A stretch of DNA of 29,480 nucleotides from Syntrophaceae bacterium UBA5764 (lineage in GTDB: Bacteria > Desulfobacterota > Syntrophia > Syntrophales > Smithellaceae). A program made the position numbers and the translations under genes. Shown piece after piece: positions 25,803 through 29,480 of this stretch. How positions within the stretch are numbered: position 1 is the stretch's first letter; every line of letters begins with the position of its first letter. The notes below the pieces were generated by a model. That model worked only from the letters and a program-made list of their open reading frames with translations. It was not told where the DNA came from and made no database searches. The stretch is from the NCBI GenBank assembly GCA_002418825.1, contig DIEW01000034.1, forward strand, positions 2,046 to 31,525, read 5' to 3'.

Positions 25803-26660
25803 CTATTTCTCCTTCAGTGAGTATTCTACCGCAGCGGCTGAATGTATTGCCGTAGTATCGAAAACAGGTATATCCAAATCCCCTTGTTTAATGAACAGGG
25901 GAATTTCCGTGCAGCCCAAAATTACACCTTGCGCGCCGTCTTTTTTCCGGAGGCGGTTAATAATCTTTAGAAATTCTTTTTTTGCTTCAGGTTTCACTCT
26001 GTTGGCGCATAATTCGTCGAAAATAATTGTGTTGATGTAGTCTCTTTCTTTTTCGTTTGGCGTGACAACATCGATACCGTATTTTTTGAGACGTTCCCGA
26101 TAAAAGGGATGTTCCATCGTGTGCTTGGTTCCCAGTAGCGCTACAGTGCGCAATCCTTTTTTTTGCACGGCTTTTCCTGTGGCATCGGCGATATGAAGGA
26201 CGGGCAAGCCGACTTTTTCTTCAATGAGCGGAGCAAGAGAATTTAGAGTATTTGACGCAATCACGATAAAATCCGCTCCGCCCCGTTTTAGTCTTTGCGC
26301 GGCATCAAGCATGGTTGCGGTCATCAACGTCCAGTCTCCTTTGTCGGCAAGCCGTTCCTGCTTGGAAAATTCACCAAACTCGATGGAGAACATAAGTATT
26401 TCCGCGGAATGCACGCCGCCCAGTCTGTCTCGAACCATCTCGTTCATCAGCCGGTAGTACTCTATGGACGACGCCCAGCTTACCCCGCCGATGATGCCGA
26501 TTGTTTTGATTGGTCGCTCTTGCGGAATAGTTTTAACATAGCCGGGCTGTTTCCCGGCATCATTCGGTTCTCCATTCCGATGATGGGCAGCACATCCGTA
26601 ACTTATTAGGATTACAAGAAGAACAATGAAAAAACGGGCATATTTAAACTTTAGATTCAT
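25803..26660 (-). CDS. Aspartate/glutamate racemase family protein with lipoprotein-like signal
   Basis: Residues 50-285 match the Asp/Glu racemase family (GIIGGVSWASSIEYYRLMNE at the start; typical members are 230-240 residues). These enzymes use two facing residues, usually two Cys. Here the second is present (GVILGCTEIPL), but the first block reads VIASNTLN, with Ser in the place of Cys. A related one-Cys arrangement, with Thr, is known in the L-aspartate/glutamate racemase YgeA of E. coli. The N-terminus has a hydrophobic signal ending ISYGCAA (Cys 23), so the enzyme is probably exported and lipid-anchored, which is unusual for this family. The ribosome binding site AGGAAGGT lies within the last codons of the upstream hydrolase gene, four bases away, so the two are co-translated. 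Confidence 0.85.
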   Translation of the reverse strand: MNLKFKYARFFIVLLVILISYGCAAHHRNGEPNDAGKQPGYVKTIPQERPIKTIGIIGGVSWASSIEYYRLMNEMVRDRLGGVHSAEILMFSIEFGEFSKQERLADKGDWTLMTATMLDAAQRLKRGGADFIVIASNTLNSLAPLIEEKVGLPVLHIADATGKAVQKKGLRTVALLGTKHTMEHPFYRERLKKYGIDVVTPNEKERDYINTIIFDELCANRVKPEAKKEFLKIINRLRKKDGAQGVILGCTEIPLFIKQGDLDIPVFDTTAIHSAAAVEYSLKEK

Positions 26661-26664
26661 ATGA

Positions 26665-27957
26665 TTACCTTCCTTTCTTGGCTTTCATCATGATATCATC
26701 AAGCCAGTCAAGAATTCGCGCATTTGATATAAGAATGGCCCCCATCTGACAGTGCTCTTCAGCCCCTTCCTCTTTTGTAAACAGCAAAAAGTCTTTCCGG
26801 GGAGACGTAATGGCGTTATAAAGCATTCGTGCTTGCCCCGGCATGTCTTTGTCCTCTTCCGAATCAACAATAAGGATAGGACACGTGATTTTTGCGGCAA
26901 CATCTTTCATTGTATAAGGCCTTGTCATTTTAAGCCATGCACTTGGAGATTTGGCATGGAAGGTAAACATGCCGTTGGCCATAGCCCATCTCAATGAGGG
27001 ATTTATTTTCATTTTGGCATATATGTCTTCGTCTATTTGTTCAGCACCTTTAGTGGTATCAAGGTACTTTTCTAAATCCTGCGTCAAGTGAGCAGTTATG
27101 TGGAAATCGTATACGCCGCCGTTGGCAATGCATGCCTTAATCCTCTTTTCAAACGCGACTGCTCGGGGGGCCAGATAACCGCCGAAGCTGATACCCATTA
27201 GAGCAATTCTTTTGTCATCAACCTCGTTGCGATTAATGGCGTAATCGACAACAGGCGTTATGATCGTTTCCCAGTTGGGTCGAAATGGCAGCTTTTGTAT
27301 CCGTATCACTTCTCCCTGGCCCGGTCCTTCAAAGAGGAGAACATTATAGCCGCGTTTGACTGCGAAGTAAGCAGTTTCAAAATAGAGTTCCTCTTTTGTG
27401 CCGTCAAAACCTGTCTGGACAATCAGTAACGGCCTTTTTGCGCCGGAGGCGTCAACGAGGCACAGATATCCCGGCAACGTCGTTCCTTCAAAGGGGATTG
27501 AGACGGGTATGATGGGGTGATCGGCCAGCTTTGCCCCCTTCAGGAAGCTGTCGCGGCTTTTTTTCCAAACCGATACAATGCGCGGATCGTCGGGCCTGGC
27601 ATGGAGGAAAAATTCGCTTGTTCGGTAATAGTTAGAGGCTTTGAAGAACTCCTGCCTCGCGCTGCTTGCTTTGCCTCGCGCGAGAAATTCATTCCCGGCC
27701 TTCTCACAATGTTCCGCAGTTTTCAACCATTCCCGATACCAGCTTTCGTCGTCTCCTTCCTTGATCAGGTAAGCCGTCTTGAGCACTTCGCCTATGTCTG
27801 CCCCTCCACTTACGGCGTAACCCAGTGTCCGGAGCGTCTGGAATGAATACTGTGTATCCTTGAAAATCAGTTCCGCCGAGAACACATTCCCGCTCCAAAG
27901 CAGGCATAAAGCGAACAGCCATGTCAGATAATTAATAACAGATGATTTTTGTTTCAT
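26665..27957 (-). CDS. Exported alpha/beta hydrolase
   Basis: This 430-residue protein has a signal peptide (cleavage expected after GNVFSA). A helical N-terminal domain covers about 50-150, and an alpha/beta hydrolase fold starts near PVSIPFEGTTLPGYL. The nucleophile elbow is GISFGG with Ser 257 and the oxyanion region is QTGFDGTKEE. The acid is most likely Asp 369 (or 365) in LIVDSEEDKDMP, and the His is residue 402 in EEHCQMG. This layout is that of the FrsA/DUF1100 and 2,6-dihydroxypseudooxynicotine-hydrolase-like group. The substrate is unknown. AGGGGT precedes the ATG. Its start lies 35 bases after a predicted attC-type site, and it is co-transcribed with the racemase. Confidence 0.85.
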   Translation of the reverse strand: MKQKSSVINYLTWLFALCLLWSGNVFSAELIFKDTQYSFQTLRTLGYAVSGGADIGEVLKTAYLIKEGDDESWYREWLKTAEHCEKAGNEFLARGKASSARQEFFKASNYYRTSEFFLHARPDDPRIVSVWKKSRDSFLKGAKLADHPIIPVSIPFEGTTLPGYLCLVDASGAKRPLLIVQTGFDGTKEELYFETAYFAVKRGYNVLLFEGPGQGEVIRIQKLPFRPNWETIITPVVDYAINRNEVDDKRIALMGISFGGYLAPRAVAFEKRIKACIANGGVYDFHITAHLTQDLEKYLDTTKGAEQIDEDIYAKMKINPSLRWAMANGMFTFHAKSPSAWLKMTRPYTMKDVAAKITCPILIVDSEEDKDMPGQARMLYNAITSPRKDFLLFTKEEGAEEHCQMGAILISNARILDWLDDIMMKAKKGR

Positions 27958-27991
27958 AAGTAACCCCTTTTTTCAGGATGCGTATTTTAAC

Positions 27992-28053
27992 GGCTAACGG
28001 GCTGTTCAGGGGGGCGGAGCGTTTTTTCGTTCCCTGCAGCAGCAAGGTTAGGC
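27992..28053 (-). repeat. Predicted integron attC site (second in array)
   Basis: Read in gene orientation (minus strand), the element begins with GCCTAAC (28047-28053), fitting the R'' consensus RYYYAAC. It ends with GTTAGCC (27992-27998), one base off the R' consensus GTTRRRY. Between them lie imperfectly paired arms: GCTG and CAGGG on one side, CCCTG and CAGC on the other, separated by a GA/T-rich loop. The length of 62 bp is normal for short attC sites. It sits 34 bases after the stop of the ATC-hydrolase-like gene. The sequence differs from the neighbouring attC, as in most arrays. Confidence 0.6.
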
Positions 28054-28086
28054 CGCGCTGCTCCTGACGATGTTGACCTGTCAGAA

Positions 28087-28848
28087 CTAAATTTTCACAT
28101 ATCTAAAATCGCAGATATCATAGCCTTCTGCTAGTGTCTTTGTCCTTATCAACTTTAAACCCGTCATGAATTTAGCCCAGACGAAATCTCCTTTACACGC
28201 TATCGGGGCAATCTCCGGCACTCCCTGCTCTCTGAACCATTTGACCAGGCCGCATCGCGTTATATTGACAGCTATATGGGCGTCGGATTCCGGAAACTCG
28301 CTGGCCCATCCGTATTCCTCCTCGCCTTCCCACTCGAATCCCTTCAGCGTCAATTTCCTGAAAACCTCGCTTTCCGCCGCACGTGACATGACAAACTTAG
28401 TAACAGCGCGATTTTCCCAATCCTTAAGTACTTCGTACGAAGTAACCTCATTTAAAATGTCGAGGGCATTATCTTGACTAAAGGCGAATTCGCCCCGTAA
28501 GGCACGGTAAAGGGAGAGCATGAAAGGAGCACTGGCATAGAAGGTGTTTCTGTTTCTCTTCCCCTTTATTAGCGGAAGACGCGGCGCGAACTGGTCATAC
28601 TCTTTTAACATTGCCTTGCAGCACCGGCCGTAATTCTCCGGGCCGAGTAATTCATCGATTTTTGGCCGAGACAGTTTTTGATAACCGATGACCCTGCCTC
28701 TGTGAATGTCTGCTTCGCTTCTTTTCTTTGCGCATCCAACAAATGCGATATTCGATGCCACAATGGTCGTTCCTAATAATACTCCTCCGGCTATCAGAAA
28801 TTCTCTTCTGCCCAGGCACTCCCTTAAACATGTTGAATTTCGAGGCAT
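28087..28848 (-). CDS. L-2-amino-thiazoline-4-carboxylate hydrolase family protein, exported
   Basis: The 253-residue product from the ATG at 28848 (GGGGA upstream) resembles the ATC-hydrolase-like family. The middle contains MSRAAESEVFRKLTLKGFEW and MAV-like strands, and the end contains a CKGDFVWAKF segment and the family's terminal CDFRYVK. The founding enzyme opens the thiazoline ring of ATC in L-cysteine formation; most relatives are uncharacterised. The N-terminus has a Tat-like GRREFLIAGG and a hydrophobic stretch ending FVGCAKK (Cys 39), so the protein is probably exported, perhaps lipidated. The gene is flanked on both sides by predicted attC sites and is a single-gene cassette of about 917 bp. 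An in-frame TTG at 28869 is a less likely start. Confidence 0.7.
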   Translation of the reverse strand: MPRNSTCLRECLGRREFLIAGGVLLGTTIVASNIAFVGCAKKRSEADIHRGRVIGYQKLSRPKIDELLGPENYGRCCKAMLKEYDQFAPRLPLIKGKRNRNTFYASAPFMLSLYRALRGEFAFSQDNALDILNEVTSYEVLKDWENRAVTKFVMSRAAESEVFRKLTLKGFEWEGEEEYGWASEFPESDAHIAVNITRCGLVKWFREQGVPEIAPIACKGDFVWAKFMTGLKLIRTKTLAEGYDICDFRYVKI

Positions 28849-28908
28849 AAGAGAAAATCCCCATAGCAATGTTTTGATTACTTTGGCACTTTAACGCACC
28901 GTACAGCG

Positions 28909-28973
28909 GCGTAACGAAAAGCTAAGCCGGAGCAGTGCCCCTGAGCGCTGTCGGCTCCACGCGCCGGTTAGGC
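28909..28973 (-). repeat. Predicted integron attC site (first complete one)
   Basis: In gene orientation it begins with GCCTAAC (28967-28973), a perfect R'' core, and ends with GTTACGC (28909-28915), one base off R' GTTRRRY. The inner arms AGCCG and CAG pair with CTG and CGGCT, with unpaired bases on one arm, the hallmark of folded attC. The stretch CGGCTTAGCTT just before R' resembles the usual L'-to-R' part of attC sites. Its length is 65 bp, and it begins 21 bases after the stop of the upstream gene. Confidence 0.65.
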
Positions 28974-28993
28974 GGAGCGGCCGAACTCGGACA

Positions 28994-29398
28994 CTAGCCC
29001 GTCACACTTCGTTCCACTCTGGGCATTAGCAGCAGGAACAATACAAAGAATATGCCCGTGAGAAGACCTGATATCAGGATGAACACGCTAGATACCTGCC
29101 CCGTGACACCCAGGAAGACGATGACGAGCGTAGGTAATGCGTTATCGACCAGCCCGGCTTTCACAATTGCCACGTTTCGGAGGGGGTCTTTGTATGCAAA
29201 CCAGTACGCAACCCCCCATGCCGTGCACGCCCCACCGAAGAGTCTCAGATAGATAGGGTCCTCCGGGATGGGTATCCCCAAAATAGCAAGAACAGACAAA
29301 GGTCCGATGAGGGCGGGCAACCCCCATATAAAAATAGTGACAATAGTCTTGACGAATAGAACGCGACGCAACTGGATGAGTCTTAGATCAGTGGTCAT
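28994..29398 (-). CDS. Four-helix membrane protein of unknown function (cassette gene)
   Basis: I do not recognise this 134-residue protein. It has four hydrophobic segments: about residues 14-42 (interrupted by prolines), 51-68, 86-98 and 102-125. The N-terminus is charged, and a conserved-looking short loop YKDPLRNVAI sits in the middle. The start codon has an excellent AGGAGAGG site. The leader holds the palindrome CCAGTA-G-TACTGG (29417-29429). The gene ends 21 bases before a predicted attC and begins 65 bases after a probable attC half-site at the window's right edge. It therefore fits a single-gene integron cassette of about 554 bp. Confidence 0.6.
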   Translation of the reverse strand: MTTDLRLIQLRRVLFVKTIVTIFIWGLPALIGPLSVLAILGIPIPEDPIYLRLFGGACTAWGVAYWFAYKDPLRNVAIVKAGLVDNALPTLVIVFLGVTGQVSSVFILISGLLTGIFFVLFLLLMPRVERSVTG

Positions 29399-29416
29399 TG
29401 TACCTCTCCTTTCCCT

Positions 29417-29429
29417 CCAGTAGTACTGG
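29417..29429. repeat. Short perfect palindrome in the leader of the first cassette gene
   Basis: CCAGTA and TACTGG flank a single central G, about 20-30 bases before the start codon at 29398. It could be an operator or a small hairpin next to the ribosome binding site; nothing else identifies it. Confidence 0.4.
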
Positions 29430-29462
29430 TGAGTTTTAACGGAGCCGCGACTGAGCTGTCTC

Positions 29463-29480
29463 GTGTAACGGGATCTGTTC
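29463..29480 (-). repeat. Probable attC right half-site cut by the window edge
   Basis: In gene orientation GTTACAC (29463-29469), one base off the GTTRRRY core and close to the GTTACGC of the next site, lies 65 bases before the cassette gene start. This mirrors the spacing of the other cassettes. Its matching R'' half would be outside the window, so it is only tentative. Confidence 0.35.

Overview
The window looks like a chromosomal piece of an anaerobic, AT-leaning member of the Desulfobacterota, closest in flavour to Syntrophales (Syntrophus/Smithella-like). This is an inference from gene content: a fused PurS-PurL enzyme, a Liv-type transporter next to a phenylacetate-CoA ligase, a thiolase, malate dehydrogenase coupled to a ferredoxin, and multi-PAS histidine kinases. 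No rRNA, tRNA, CRISPR array or insertion sequence was recognised.

Left part (1-6.3 kb): two divergent FGAM synthase (PurL) homologues. One is a PurS-fused enzyme running off the left edge on the minus strand; the other is a 776-residue stand-alone paralogue on the plus strand. A strong intrinsic terminator follows, then an orphan lipoprotein gene behind a near-consensus promoter, and rmuC. Middle part (6.3-15.4 kb): a soluble five-PAS histidine kinase, then a complete Liv-type ABC transporter (substrate-binding protein, two permeases, two ATPases) ending in a phenylacetate-CoA ligase. The promoter of the binding-protein gene is overlapped by three copies of a CACGYAATT motif. Next (15.4-24.9 kb): a TVP38-type membrane protein, thiolase, glmM, mdh plus ferredoxin, a DUF2784 protein, a two-component pair on the minus strand, an exported bactofilin-like membrane protein and an ECF S-component-like protein.

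Right part (24.9-29.5 kb) is accessory in character, with every gene on the minus strand. It starts with two gene relics (a Y-family polymerase C-terminus and a broken GNAT acetyltransferase). Then comes a pair coding for an exported alpha/beta hydrolase and a lipoprotein-like Asp/Glu racemase whose first catalytic Cys is Ser. Finally there are two single-gene units, each followed by an imperfectly palindromic element of about 62-65 bp. These elements are bounded by GCCTAAC and GTTA(C/G)(G/C)C in gene orientation, as expected for integron attC sites. A further half-site sits at the right edge. I read this as the distal end of an integron gene-cassette array, whose integrase would lie beyond the right edge. 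Its cargo is an ATC-hydrolase-family protein with a Tat/lipoprotein-like leader and an unrecognised four-helix membrane protein. This is the most interesting part of the window.
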